A stretch of DNA of 38,208 nt from Acidithiobacillus sulfuriphilus. Its GTDB lineage: Bacteria; Pseudomonadota; Gammaproteobacteria; Acidithiobacillales; Acidithiobacillaceae. Of the stretch, positions 1 to 7,428 are shown one piece after another; position 1 is the stretch's first letter, and each line of letters opens with the position of its first letter. The notes under the pieces were generated by a model. The model saw only the letters and a program-made list of their open reading frames with translations. It ran no database searches and was not told where the DNA came from. Position numbers and translations under genes: made by a program. The stretch covers positions 1 to 38,208 of the forward strand of contig NZ_RIZI01000180.1 of assembly GCF_003721225.1 (NCBI RefSeq), written 5' to 3'.

Positions 1-2
1 GT

Positions 3-83
3 GCCCTTGAGGCGGACCATGCGCGGGTGAAATCCATCGCCGGATGGGAGTACATAATTAACTCTATTTCTAATGCGATTTAG
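3..83 (+). other. Possible 3' tail of an upstream gene
   Basis: An open frame entering from the left edge runs for 26 codons and stops at 81-83, 32 bases before hsdM. The residues (ending SIAGWEYIINSISNAI) are not recognised. It may be the end of a gene that starts outside the window, or chance; nothing else supports it. Confidence 0.2.
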
Positions 84-115
84 AATAACAACGCGAAGAA
101 ACATAAGGAAGCACC

Positions 116-1693
116 ATGCCGCGCGGACCAGCCAAGAAGAAGACCGAGGAGACCACCAGCCAGAGCCTCGAATCCAAGCTCTGGGCCACCGCCGACAAGC
201 TGCGTGGGCATCTGGACGCCGCCGACTACAAGCATGTGGTATTGGGCCTCATTTTCCTGAAGTACATCTCGGACCGCTTTGCCCAACGCCATGCGGAAAT
301 CATCCGGGAAGAGGCGGGGACTTACGCAGCCGAAGACCGCGACGAATACACGGCGGAAGGCGTGTTCTGGGTACCCTTATCGGGCCGCTGGGACATGGTA
401 CAGGCCGCCGCCAAACAGCCGGACATTGGCAAGCGCATCGACGACGCCATGACCGAGATCGAGCGGGAAAACCCGCATCTGAAAAACATCCTGCCCAAAG
501 GCTATGCCCGCCCTACCCTCGACCAACGCCGTCTGGGTGAACTGGTGGACCTCATCGGTACCATCGGATTAGGGACGGCGGAACATCAGGCCCGCGACAC
601 CCTGGGCCGGGTCTATGAATACTTTTTGGGGATGTTCGCCAGCGCGGAAGGCAAGCGGGGTGGTGAGTTCTACACCCCGGCTTCCGTAGTGCGCGTGCTG
701 GTCACCATGCTGGCCCCCTACAAGGGTCGCATCTATGACCCCTGTTGCGGGTCCGGCGGCATGTTCGTCCAGTCTGAAAAGTTCATCGAAGCCCATGGCG
801 GCAAAGTGGGCGACATCAGCGTCTATGGGGAAGAATCCAACCCCAACACCTGGAAGCTGGCCCTCATGAATCTGGCCATTCGCGGCATCGAGGCCGACCT
901 GGGGACGGAAGCGGCGGATACCTTTCACAAGGACCTGCATCCCGATCTGCGGGCGGATTACATCCTTGCCAACCCGCCCTTCAACATTTCCGATTGGGGC
1001 GGCGATCTGCTGCGCGACGACAAACGCTGGCAGTACGGCGCACCACCCACCGGCAACGCCAACTTCGCCTGGGTGCAGCACATGGTCCATCACCTGGCGC
1101 CCTATGGCATTGCCGGCTTTGTGCTGGCCAATGGTTCCATGTCATCGAACACCAGTGGTGAGGGCGAAATCCGCAAGAACCTCATCGAAGCGGATCTGGT
1201 GGACTGTATGGTGGCTATGCCGGGCCAGCTATTTTACAGCACCCAGATACCCGTGTGCCTGTGGTTCCTGGCGAAGAACCGGGATGACGGACGCGGCATG
1301 GCTGGCAAGGAACTCTTTGAGCGGTCAGGCGAAGTGCTGTTCATTGATGCCCGCAACATGGGTTTCATGGCCGACCGCACCCATCGGGAACTGAGCGACG
1401 AGGACATCCAGAAGATCGCCGATACTTACCATAACTGGCGTGGCGACGGTAAAGAGGAATACGAAGACATTCCGGGTTTCTGCAAGGCGGCCAGCCTCGA
1501 TGAAATCCGCAAGAACGGCCACGTCCTGACGCCGGGGCGCTATGTGGGTGCGGCGGCCAAGGATGACGATGACGAGCCCTTTGAAGAAAAGATGGCACGG
1601 TTGACCAAAGACCTATCGGAACAGTTGGCGGAAGGACGGCGGCTGGAAGACGAGATGCGGAAGAATTTTCGGGTGTTGGGGTATGAGTTATGA
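116..1693 (+). CDS. hsdM: Type I restriction-modification DNA methyltransferase subunit HsdM
   Basis: This is the modification subunit of a type I restriction system; with HsdS it methylates adenine in a bipartite target and protects the host from HsdR. The 525-residue protein has the HsdM N-terminal helical domain (about 10-150), the S-adenosylmethionine-binding motif I DPCCGSGG at 208-215 and the catalytic N6-adenine motif NPPF at 286-289, in the order of the family and at normal length. A ribosome-binding site (AAGGAAG) precedes the ATG by four bases. The last 20 or so codons are repeated at 3413-3477, behind a block of toxin-antitoxin genes, so the 3' end was duplicated when cargo entered. 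hsdS and hsdR lie 4.4 and 7.2 kb downstream on the same strand. Function is well supported; whether hsdM and hsdS still share a transcript is unknown. Confidence 0.97.
   Translation: MPRGPAKKKTEETTSQSLESKLWATADKLRGHLDAADYKHVVLGLIFLKYISDRFAQRHAEIIREEAGTYAAEDRDEYTAEGVFWVPLSGRWDMVQAAAKQPDIGKRIDDAMTEIERENPHLKNILPKGYARPTLDQRRLGELVDLIGTIGLGTAEHQARDTLGRVYEYFLGMFASAEGKRGGEFYTPASVVRVLVTMLAPYKGRIYDPCCGSGGMFVQSEKFIEAHGGKVGDISVYGEESNPNTWKLALMNLAIRGIEADLGTEAADTFHKDLHPDLRADYILANPPFNISDWGGDLLRDDKRWQYGAPPTGNANFAWVQHMVHHLAPYGIAGFVLANGSMSSNTSGEGEIRKNLIEADLVDCMVAMPGQLFYSTQIPVCLWFLAKNRDDGRGMAGKELFERSGEVLFIDARNMGFMADRTHRELSDEDIQKIADTYHNWRGDGKEEYEDIPGFCKAASLDEIRKNGHVLTPGRYVGAAAKDDDDEPFEEKMARLTKDLSEQLAEGRRLEDEMRKNFRVLGYEL
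1626..1693 (+). repeat. Direct repeat copy 1: hsdM 3' end
   Basis: The last about 65 bases of hsdM, encoding [17 protein letters not shown] and the stop, recur at 3413-3477 with only a few substitutions and one missing base. The two copies are direct repeats enclosing the block 1694-3412. Confidence 0.85.
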
Positions 1694-1735
1694 GTGGCCC
1701 CATTGACAACGCAGTGTATCAATACAAAAATCAAT

Positions 1736-2017
1736 ATGCGGCTTGAATGGGACGAGGCCAAGCGGCAAGCTACCCTGGAACATCGGGGTTTGGATTTTGC
1801 CGATTGCAAAGAAATCTTTGCAAATGTGACCTTCGAGTTTCCCGACGACCGTAAGAACTATGGTGAACCCCGGACGATCTGCATCGGATTTCTGAAAGGC
1901 CGTATGGTAGCGGTGGTTTACACTCAGCGGGGGGTTCACCGTCGCATTGTCTCGATGAGGAAGTGCAATGAACGCGAAAAGAAAGCCTACCGTGACCGTC
2001 TGGAAAGACGAGGATGA
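1736..2017 (+). CDS. brnT: BrnT-family toxin (type II toxin-antitoxin)
   Basis: BrnT toxins are small RelE-fold ribonucleases that arrest translation and are held in check by BrnA. The 93-residue product has the family signature: an N-terminal RLEWDEAKRQATLEHRGLDF, a central DDRKNYGEPR, and a C-terminal RIVSMRKCNEREKKAY. I chose the ATG at 1736 because BrnT proteins start at this point; an in-frame GTG at 1694 would add 14 unlikely residues. The antitoxin gene brnA starts inside its 3' end (50-base overlap), the usual toxin-first order for this family. It sits directly behind the hsdM stop, as the first gene of the inserted block. The key charged residues appear intact, so it is probably active. 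Confidence 0.9.
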   Translation: MRLEWDEAKRQATLEHRGLDFADCKEIFANVTFEFPDDRKNYGEPRTICIGFLKGRMVAVVYTQRGVHRRIVSMRKCNEREKKAYRDRLERRG

Positions 2018-2306
2018 GGCCCCAGAGCTGACCGGGGTTGAATTCGATCATCCGCAAGGCCGATGGAAACACGGTGGGGAACCCATTGAAGAAGTTCAGG
2101 GCAAGGCGGCCTTCCGCGAGGCGCTGAAGAAGAAACAGGTCAACATGCTGATCGACGCCGATGTTCTGGAATTTTATCGCCGGAAGGCTGGTGGGCGCGG
2201 CTACCAGACACTCATCAATCGGACCTTGCGCGAATCCATGGAACGGAACGCCCTGCTGGACGCCGTGCGGCAGGTGGTTCGGGAAGAGTTGCACCGTCCC
2301 TCATGA
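1968..2306 (+). CDS. brnA: BrnA-family antitoxin
   Basis: BrnA binds and neutralises BrnT and represses the operon by DNA binding. The 112-residue protein has a variable, charged N-terminus and a C-terminal ribbon-helix-helix-like segment (IDADVLEFYRRKAGGRGYQ then TLINRTLRESME, about residues 62-92) typical of BrnA. It overlaps brnT by 50 bases and its TGA overlaps the ATG of the next small gene (ATGA at 2303-2306), so the chain is translationally coupled. Assignment is firm from the motif plus the BrnT partner. Confidence 0.88.
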   Translation: MNAKRKPTVTVWKDEDEAPELTGVEFDHPQGRWKHGGEPIEEVQGKAAFREALKKKQVNMLIDADVLEFYRRKAGGRGYQTLINRTLRESMERNALLDAVRQVVREELHRPS

Positions 2307-2578
2307 ACGCTATCCGGGGGATGCGGCATGGGCCTACTTGCAGACTGATCAAACTCACCCCGGAAGAGCTGGATGCCTTGAATGAGAGGCAAATCATCGC
2401 CGTGGATGTAGAAGGCGAATATGTGGTGTATCTTCAACGGAATGCGAAATCCCGGGACTGGGTGCAACCCCTGCTTTCGGAATCCGCGCTGGCGGAAGAC
2501 TGGCTAAAACCCGAAGAGGATGCGGCATGGGCCACCTTGCAGCCAGCTAGTCCACCCTCACCCGACTATGCACTGTAA
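2303..2578 (+). CDS. Small antitoxin-like protein with MazE-type acidic tail (possibly chimeric)
   Basis: This 91-residue frame overlaps brnA by four bases and the DUF4258 gene by eleven, so it looks translated in a coupled chain. Its C-terminal about 28 residues (LLSESALAEDWLKPEEDAAW) are nearly identical to the tail of the antitoxin at 4050-4259, which pairs with a MazF toxin. Its first codons contain another short copy of the same tail DNA read in a different frame (GATGCGGCATGGGCCTACTT at about 2320-2340). No MazF-like partner follows directly. It is either an orphan antitoxin or a chimera built by recombination at the repeated tail. The true start is uncertain; the first 15 or so residues look like read-through of the repeat. 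Confidence 0.55.
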   Translation: MNAIRGMRHGPTCRLIKLTPEELDALNERQIIAVDVEGEYVVYLQRNAKSRDWVQPLLSESALAEDWLKPEEDAAWATLQPASPPSPDYAL

Positions 2579-2852
2579 ACAAATCATTCTCAGCCGACAC
2601 GCGGTGCAACGGATGTTTACTCGGGGAATCTCCGTTTCGGAAGTAGAATCTGCCATACAGCAGGGGCAAATGATTGAAGACTATCCGGATGACCACCCTT
2701 ATCCCAGTTGCCTTTTACTGGGTGGATCGCCCGAGAACCCATTGCATGTGGTGATAGCCCTGGATGATGACGAACACCGCTGCATAGTCGTCACCGCCTA
2801 CAGACCATCTCCGGATCAATGGCATTTGGACAACAAAACGAGGAAGCCATGA
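2568..2852 (+). CDS. DUF4258 protein, probable RelE-fold toxin
   Basis: The 94-residue protein (from ATG 2568) begins with the DUF4258 hallmark ILSRHAVQRMFTRGIS and continues with an EDYPDDHPYPSCLLLG strand region and IVVTAYRP near the end. DUF4258 proteins have a RelE-like fold and commonly sit next to a YgiT-type zinc-finger antitoxin, as here: its TGA overlaps the ATG of that gene. An upstream in-frame start at 2520 would overlap the previous gene and adds residues foreign to the family. By family and context it is most likely the toxin of a two-gene toxin-antitoxin module; the activity is inferred. Confidence 0.82.
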   Translation: MHCKQIILSRHAVQRMFTRGISVSEVESAIQQGQMIEDYPDDHPYPSCLLLGGSPENPLHVVIALDDDEHRCIVVTAYRPSPDQWHLDNKTRKP

Positions 2853-3073
2853 AGTGTGTCATCTGTAAACATGGAAATACGGAACCGGGTTACGCCACCG
2901 TTACTTTAGAACGGGGTGATACGGTGCTGGTCATTCGTGATGTACCAGCACAAATCTGTAGCGAGTGTGGAGAATACTATCTCGATACAGCCACTAGCAC
3001 GCACGTCATGGCATTGGGCGAAGAAGCGGTAAAACGCCATGCAGAAGTGGAAGTGCTTCGCTACGTCGCTTAG
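2849..3073 (+). CDS. YgiT-type zinc-finger protein (MqsA-like antitoxin)
   Basis: A 74-residue protein with two CxxC knuckles, C3-x2-C6 and C37-x2-C40, matching the zinc-binding N-terminal domain of MqsA/YgiT antitoxins. The context LVIRDVPAQICSECGEYYLD is characteristic. It lacks the C-terminal HTH domain of full-length MqsA, as is usual for the short YgiT-type proteins paired with DUF4258. The ATG at 2849 overlaps the TGA of that upstream gene, giving a coupled pair. Probable role: neutralising antitoxin. Confidence 0.85.
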   Translation: MKCVICKHGNTEPGYATVTLERGDTVLVIRDVPAQICSECGEYYLDTATSTHVMALGEEAVKRHAEVEVLRYVA

Positions 3074-3086
3074 CTGACAACGCGAA

Positions 3087-3412
3087 ATGATTTGCGCACT
3101 GGATACCGTCATTCCAAGGGCACAATTGGTGGACTTAAACGAGGAGCCTGACTTGAGATCACAATCTGTGACCTCAAGTGCCCATGGCGGGAGAAGGTAC
3201 CATCCCTACGCCTTCACCGAACAGGGCGTGGCCATGCTCTCGGCGGTGCTGCGCAGCGAAACTGCCGTCCAGATCAGCATCCACATCATCAATGCCTTTG
3301 TCGCCATGCGCCGGTTCATGGCCGTCCATGGCGGCCTGCTCCAACGCATGGACTCGCTGGAAAAACGGCAAATCCACCACGAGATCAACACCGACGACCG
3401 CTTCTTGTTGAT
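3087..3412 (+). pseudogene. Truncated ORF6N-domain gene
   Basis: The frame encodes the C-terminal half of an ORF6N (phage KilA-N-associated) domain: SQSVTSSAHGGRRYHPYAF, TEQGVAMLSAVLRSETAVQ and NAFVAMRRF are diagnostic. The N-terminal part of the domain, normally some 60 residues with a LDADLAxLYGV segment, is absent; recognisable similarity begins at about 3135. At about 3413 the frame enters the duplicated hsdM 3' end and stops by chance at 3446. The gene is therefore broken at both ends. Intact relatives (RhuM/ORF6N types) often lie within type I restriction operons, consistent with this site. Confidence 0.8.
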
Positions 3413-3477
3413 TGCGGAAGACGGCGGCTGGAAGACGAGATGCTGAAGAACTTTCGGGTGTTGGGGTATGAACTGTG
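3413..3477 (+). repeat. Direct repeat copy 2: detached hsdM 3' end
   Basis: In one frame this segment encodes [18 protein letters not shown] followed by TGA at 3475-3477, differing by one residue from the HsdM C-terminus at 1626-1693. It lacks the rest of hsdM and follows a truncated ORF6N gene. It marks the right edge of the inserted block. Confidence 0.85.
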
Positions 3478-3541
3478 ATGGGACTCTGTTTGCGGTTTAT
3501 ACCCAATATGATATAGGCTGCCCCATGGCACAATCGCAACG

Positions 3542-3724
3542 TCCTTGCTCTGGGTGGCTTCCGCCAAAAAGGATCTCATGGATATGCCAGAGGACGTGCG
3601 GGATACGTTTGGGTATGCGTTGCATCTGGCGCAAATAGGTGACAAGCATCCCAAGCCGGATATGGACAGGATACGCGAGCGGTTGAAGTGGGCAGAACAA
3701 CACGCCAAGGGGGTGATCGAATGA
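3542..3724 (+). pseudogene. Internally deleted HigB/Gp49-like toxin
   Basis: Read in one frame from about 3542 (SLLWVASAKKDLMDM, PEDVRDTFGYALHLAQIGDK) this matches the first 40 residues of phage-derived Gp49-like (HigB, DUF891) toxins. It then jumps at KHPKPD straight to the family's C-terminal PDMDRIRERLKWAEQHAKG. The central core of about 50 residues (the LKGF...VLHAFQKKS segment that carries the RNase fold) is missing. No good start codon remains. The TGA at 3722-3724 still overlaps the ATG of the antitoxin gene, preserving the original coupling. It is very probably a dead toxin beside a live antitoxin. Confidence 0.8.
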
Positions 3725-4026
3725 ACATCGAATGGGGTGGTGGCAACGTCTATGCGGACATCGGTGTGTCTGATGCTGAAGAAATGCTGCTTAAAGCGCA
3801 ACTGGCTTCCCGTATTGCCGGAATGATTCAGAACAAAGGATTGACACAATCTCAGTCAGCGAAATTACTGGGTATCCCACAACCCAAGTTGTCCCTGATG
3901 CTGCGCGGGCAGTTCCGGGGAATCAGTGAAGTCAAAATGCTGGAATGTCTGGCCCGGTTGGGCCGGGATATTCAGATCGTCATCGGGCCGGAACATGCGG
4001 GGATAGGGAATATCGTGGTGGTATAG
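3721..4026 (+). CDS. XRE-family antitoxin (HigA-like)
   Basis: A 101-residue protein from ATG 3721 with a helix-turn-helix at about 40-75 (LTQSQSAKLLGIPQPKLSLM) and the C-terminal LECLARLGRDIQIVI strand typical of the HigA/HTH_37 partners of Gp49-like toxins. It overlaps the remains of that toxin gene by four bases. With the toxin core deleted, it survives as an orphan antitoxin that could act as a repressor or cross-protect against related toxins such as the pair at 18549-19168. Upstream in-frame starts fall inside the toxin gene and are not needed. Confidence 0.85.
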   Translation: MNIEWGGGNVYADIGVSDAEEMLLKAQLASRIAGMIQNKGLTQSQSAKLLGIPQPKLSLMLRGQFRGISEVKMLECLARLGRDIQIVIGPEHAGIGNIVVV

Positions 4027-4049
4027 ATGCGGAATTCGAGGATTGAGCC

Positions 4050-4259
4050 ATGCTACAGACCATTGAAGTGGAAATTGATGCACAGGGACAGGTGCATCCC
4101 GTGGGGTTGAACAAGCCGTTGCCGGCAGGCCGCGCCTTGCTGACCTTGCTGACGCCGCTTGCCAACGAAGAAGCGCTGCTTTCGGAAGCGGCACTGGCTG
4201 AAGATTGGTTGAAACCCGAAGAGGATGCGGCATGGGCCTACTTGCAGCCGGTCAGGTAG
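4050..4259 (+). CDS. MazE-like antitoxin of MazF at 4232
   Basis: A 69-residue protein: an N-terminal strand region (MLQTIEVEIDAQGQVHPV) as in small antitoxins of MazF/PemK systems, then an acidic tail ending EDWLKPEEDAAWAYLQPVR that would wrap the toxin. The toxin gene starts 28 bases before its stop. The tail sequence is repeated in the gene at 2303-2578. A GAGG lies about eight bases before the ATG. The partner makes the assignment likely, although the N-terminal fold is not a textbook AbrB domain. Confidence 0.75.
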   Translation: MLQTIEVEIDAQGQVHPVGLNKPLPAGRALLTLLTPLANEEALLSEAALAEDWLKPEEDAAWAYLQPVR

Positions 4260-4570
4260 TGGTGCTGCCCTTTTCGTTTTCTGATCTCTCACGAAACAAG
4301 TACCGGCCCGTATTGGTGCTGGCTGATGCGTGTCGTGGCGACTGGATTGCCTGTCAGATCACCAGCAATCCTTATTCCGACCCCCGCGCTCTCGCGCTGA
4401 CGGAACTGGACTTTGCGAACGGCAGACTTGCGCACACCAGCTATGTGCGTCCCGGCAAGCTCTTCACGGCTCACGCGGACTTGATGGAACAGATTGTGGG
4501 CACGGTGAAACCAGACTTTCTTGGCCGGGCACGGGAAGCGGTAATCCAGGTGATTCGGGGGAAGCCATGA
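4232..4570 (+). CDS. MazF/PemK-family mRNA interferase toxin
   Basis: From ATG 4232 the 112-residue protein begins MGLLAAGQVVVLPFSFSDLS and has the PemK/MazF core: NKYRPVLVLAD, WIACQITSN, and YVRPGKLFT followed by the C-terminal helix. This family cleaves single-stranded RNA at short sequences. It overlaps its antitoxin gene upstream by 28 bases and a DUF4926 gene downstream by four (ATGA), a tightly coupled trio. Key residues (the R of KYRPVLVL and the S/T of QITSN) are present, so it is probably functional. The track of in-frame codons back to 4205 lies in the antitoxin gene and is not used. Confidence 0.88.
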   Translation: MGLLAAGQVVVLPFSFSDLSRNKYRPVLVLADACRGDWIACQITSNPYSDPRALALTELDFANGRLAHTSYVRPGKLFTAHADLMEQIVGTVKPDFLGRAREAVIQVIRGKP

Positions 4571-4743
4571 CCCGCGAACTGGATACCGTCTTTCTGTTGA
4601 AAGGCCAACCCAATGAGGGCTTGGTGAAGGGCGATGTAGGGGCCGTGGTACTCACACATGAGGGCGGCAAAGCCTTTGAGGTTGAGTTTATAACTATGAC
4701 CGGGGATCCTCTGGGGGTTCTTAATTGCGAACTGATACCATAA
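4567..4743 (+). CDS. DUF4926 small protein
   Basis: A 58-residue protein, MTRELDTVFLLKGQPNEGLV then KGDVGAVVLTHEGGKAFEVE, matching the compact beta-rich DUF4926 family (ELDTVxL...EGLxxGDVGAVV...YEVEF). Its ATG overlaps the mazF stop. Members of this family are often found next to toxin-antitoxin genes and may be accessory antitoxins or modulators; the function is not established. Composition is like its neighbours. Confidence 0.8.
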   Translation: MTRELDTVFLLKGQPNEGLVKGDVGAVVLTHEGGKAFEVEFITMTGDPLGVLNCELIP

Positions 4744-4801
4744 TGTATAAAGTTAATAAGTGGCAATTTATGGGAGTGCCCGGTAACAAAGGCAAAGGCA
4801 A

Positions 4802-5878
4802 ATGAAATACGTTGAAACAATAAAGCAAGCGTTGATCTTCGTACAGTGTATACCTATACCTATCACGCAATATTCCAAATTTAAAAAACGTGTAACATCA
4901 GCCGTGATTTCATCTTTATTATTAGCGCCAATCGCATCAGCAGACATCAATCAATCAGGACCGAATATTTACATTTGCGAGTTTACCAATGCGTTAATAT
5001 TGATTCAGTTTAACGATATATCAGGAAAGCTTGTTGGTAATTATAGAGATACAACTTTAGTGAGGGGCGGAACAAGTGAGCATACCCAAGAACAATCTTT
5101 CACAGGGGAAGAAAATAACGGGTCTATTAGTATAAGTTTTCAATATGGCAATACTTGGATCGGCAAGGTTAGAGATGGACGGCTAGATTTTGAAATACCG
5201 AACTTTATAGTTGGCGAACCCCTTTCTTCAGTTGTATTCAGATCGGCTACTGTGGCGACGTATAATCAGTTGCAGTTCCACATGACAAGTGTTATAAACC
5301 ACAATATAATGGTGGAAAAGATGCGCGCCAATCTAGTGGCAACAAACAAAAGAAGAAATGATATATCAGAGCGCATTGTTAATGATTACCGAAACTTGCA
5401 GCAGGTGGAAGATATAAACGTGGTAACACCGGAAACAATACAGAAAAAATACATCAAGCAGATAGAGTCGGTAAAAGAGCTTATAAATGAACAAATAGCC
5501 CTAAAGGGCGGGCGGAATTTTTATGGCAAGGACTACAAAATTGACTCACTTAATTATGAGGTAAACAGTGATGCCTATAATGTTAACAGCATTAATTATG
5601 ACCTTATAGAACTTTATGGCAATGAAAAAAACGCCGAGAAGGCAATTAGCGACAATATTTCATCAATTAGTAAGGATTGCCAACTTATGATGGATATCGG
5701 GTTAAGCCCACTAGAACAGCGTGCAAATACTGTCTGTGCAAATGAGAATCATTTGTTTGCCGTTGCTAGGAATGTTTCCGCTAAAATAAACAAAACAATA
5801 TCCAGCACTAAAAAGATTCAAATATTATATAACCAGGATATGAAGGCTTTACAGGAAAAATCTGCATCAATAAGGTGA
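4802..5878 (+). CDS. AT-rich exported protein of unknown function
   Basis: A 358-residue protein I do not recognise. A basic stretch KFKKR (about residues 26-30) precedes the hydrophobic VTSAVISSLLLAPIASADI (31-49), a signal peptide with a likely cut after ASA. The mature part is beta-rich at first (about 55-150, many N, S and T), then mainly helical with long K/E/N-rich stretches (180-355) that could form a coiled coil. The 28 residues before the signal core are unusually long, so the start may be later. The base composition is far more AT-rich than the toxin-antitoxin genes before it and hsdS after it, indicating recent transfer. An export signal is unexpected inside a restriction-modification locus. 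Confidence 0.7.
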   Translation: MKYVETIKQALIFVQCIPIPITQYSKFKKRVTSAVISSLLLAPIASADINQSGPNIYICEFTNALILIQFNDISGKLVGNYRDTTLVRGGTSEHTQEQSFTGEENNGSISISFQYGNTWIGKVRDGRLDFEIPNFIVGEPLSSVVFRSATVATYNQLQFHMTSVINHNIMVEKMRANLVATNKRRNDISERIVNDYRNLQQVEDINVVTPETIQKKYIKQIESVKELINEQIALKGGRNFYGKDYKIDSLNYEVNSDAYNVNSINYDLIELYGNEKNAEKAISDNISSISKDCQLMMDIGLSPLEQRANTVCANENHLFAVARNVSAKINKTISSTKKIQILYNQDMKALQEKSASIR

Positions 5879-6101
5879 GTCAATTACACCCGTTGGATAT
5901 TTCCGCACCGGATGTGCCGCATGTGAGAGTGATGTAAATTTGGCAAAAAATGAAAACAAATATTTCTTCGGCAAACGCTGTCACCAAGATATCGTCACCC
6001 CGACAGAGGAATTCCTCACGGTATTGCGACAGGGCAAGCTGGTATTACGAGATTCATCGGCGACCGAGGCCAATCTGAGGGGGCTTGGGTATGGGGGGTG
6101 A
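5874..6101 (+). pseudogene. Unrecognised 3' gene remnant before hsdS
   Basis: A frame open from 5874 to the TGA at 6099-6101 encodes VGYFRTGCAACESDVNLA, then KYFFGKRCHQDIVTPTEEFL and TVLRQGKLVLRDSSATEANL. The only start available is a TTG at 5940 (53 residues). The stop lies inside the start of hsdS (ATG 6091), so hsdS may be translationally coupled to it. The codon pattern looks coding but the N-terminus is missing, as if cut by the AT-rich gene upstream. Family not recognised. Confidence 0.4.
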
Positions 6102-7428
6102 GTGGCGAGAGGCCCGACTGGGGCAACTTGGCGAGGTAAATAGAGGCCGATCGCGCCATAGACCCCGCGATGCAGCACATCTGTATGGTGGCGCATATCC
6201 ATTTATCCAAACTGGTGATATCAAGGCATCGGGTGGGCGGATCACAAGTCATTCCCAAACCTATAGCGAAGCAGGACTAGCTCAAAGCAGGCTCTGGCCT
6301 GAAGGCACAATGGTTATCACCATTGCAGCCAACATCGCTGAAACCGCAATACTCACATATCCGGCGTGCTTTCCAGATAGTGTAGTTGGCTTTATTGCCG
6401 ATAAGCAGCGAGGTGACGTGAGATTCGTCGAGTACCTTTTCCGCCATTTACGTCGGCAGATTCAACACGAAAACGTTGGAACGGGCAGTGTTCAAGATAA
6501 CATCAATCTGCAAACTCTTGCTCGGCTGACGCTTAGAGTCCCCGAACCCCACGAACAACGCCGCATCGCCCACGTCCTGGGCACCCTCGACGACAAGATC
6601 GAGAACAACCGCAAGACGGCGAAGACCCTGGAAGCCATGGCGCAGGCCATCTTCAAGTCGTGGTTCGTGGACTTCGACCCGGTACGCGCCAAGATGGCCG
6701 GGGAATCGCGGGAAAGCATCTGCAAGCGGCTGAAGCTCACGCCCGAGATTCTGGACCTGTTCCCGGATAGGCTGGTGGACTCGGAATTGGGGGAGATTCC
6801 TGAGGGGTGGGGGGTTGGCACGTTTGGTGATTTTGCTGGCATTGTGGGCGGAAGCACCCCAAGCACGACTAATCCTGAATATTGGTTCTCTGGAACTCAC
6901 AGTTGGGCCACACCAAAGGATCTGTCAAACTTGACGATGCCCGTCTTGCTTGCCACGGAAAACAAAATCACGGATGCAGGACTTCAACAGATAAGTTCGC
7001 GATTATTACCTGTGGGGACCGTTTTGCTCTCTTCTCGCGCGCCCATAGGATATCTTGCCATTACCGAAATACCCGTGGCAATCAATCAAGGATTTATTGC
7101 CCTTAGACCGAATAGAGACAATATGGCAGTATTTTTGTTGTTCCTCATGAAAAATAAATTAGAAGAAATTATAAGCAGAGCTAATGGCTCGACATTCCTT
7201 GAGATCAGCAAGTCCAAATTCAGGCCGATTCCGGTGTTGGTGCCCCCAGAAAATGTTTTAGCGGCTTTTAATGTGCTAGCGAACCCATTATACAGGATGA
7301 CCGTCCTTGCAGAGAGAAGCACAATCATACTTAGTAAGCAACGTGACACGCTTTTACCCAAACTTGTTTCAGGTGAAATCCGCATACCGGAAGATGAAGA
7401 GCCTATGACCTGGAATCACCAACAATGA
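6091..7428 (+). CDS. hsdS: Type I restriction-modification specificity subunit HsdS
   Basis: HsdS sets the DNA target of the HsdM/HsdR complex. The 445-residue protein has two target-recognition domains (about 1-150 and 245-400), each followed by a conserved helical spacer. The central one reads PEPHEQRRIAHVLGTLDDKI and KSWFVDFDPVRAKM (151-205); the C-terminal one reads LSKQRDTLLPKLVSGEIRI (about 410-430). Domain 2 opens with LGEIPEGWGVGTFGDFAGIV, the normal family start. The ATG at 6091 was chosen over a TTG at 6085. The two recognition domains are more AT-rich than the spacer, as expected when such domains are exchanged between strains. The next gene starts in the stop codon. Confidence 0.95.
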   Translation: MGGEWREARLGQLGEVNRGRSRHRPRDAAHLYGGAYPFIQTGDIKASGGRITSHSQTYSEAGLAQSRLWPEGTMVITIAANIAETAILTYPACFPDSVVGFIADKQRGDVRFVEYLFRHLRRQIQHENVGTGSVQDNINLQTLARLTLRVPEPHEQRRIAHVLGTLDDKIENNRKTAKTLEAMAQAIFKSWFVDFDPVRAKMAGESRESICKRLKLTPEILDLFPDRLVDSELGEIPEGWGVGTFGDFAGIVGGSTPSTTNPEYWFSGTHSWATPKDLSNLTMPVLLATENKITDAGLQQISSRLLPVGTVLLSSRAPIGYLAITEIPVAINQGFIALRPNRDNMAVFLLFLMKNKLEEIISRANGSTFLEISKSKFRPIPVLVPPENVLAAFNVLANPLYRMTVLAERSTIILSKQRDTLLPKLVSGEIRIPEDEEPMTWNHQQ

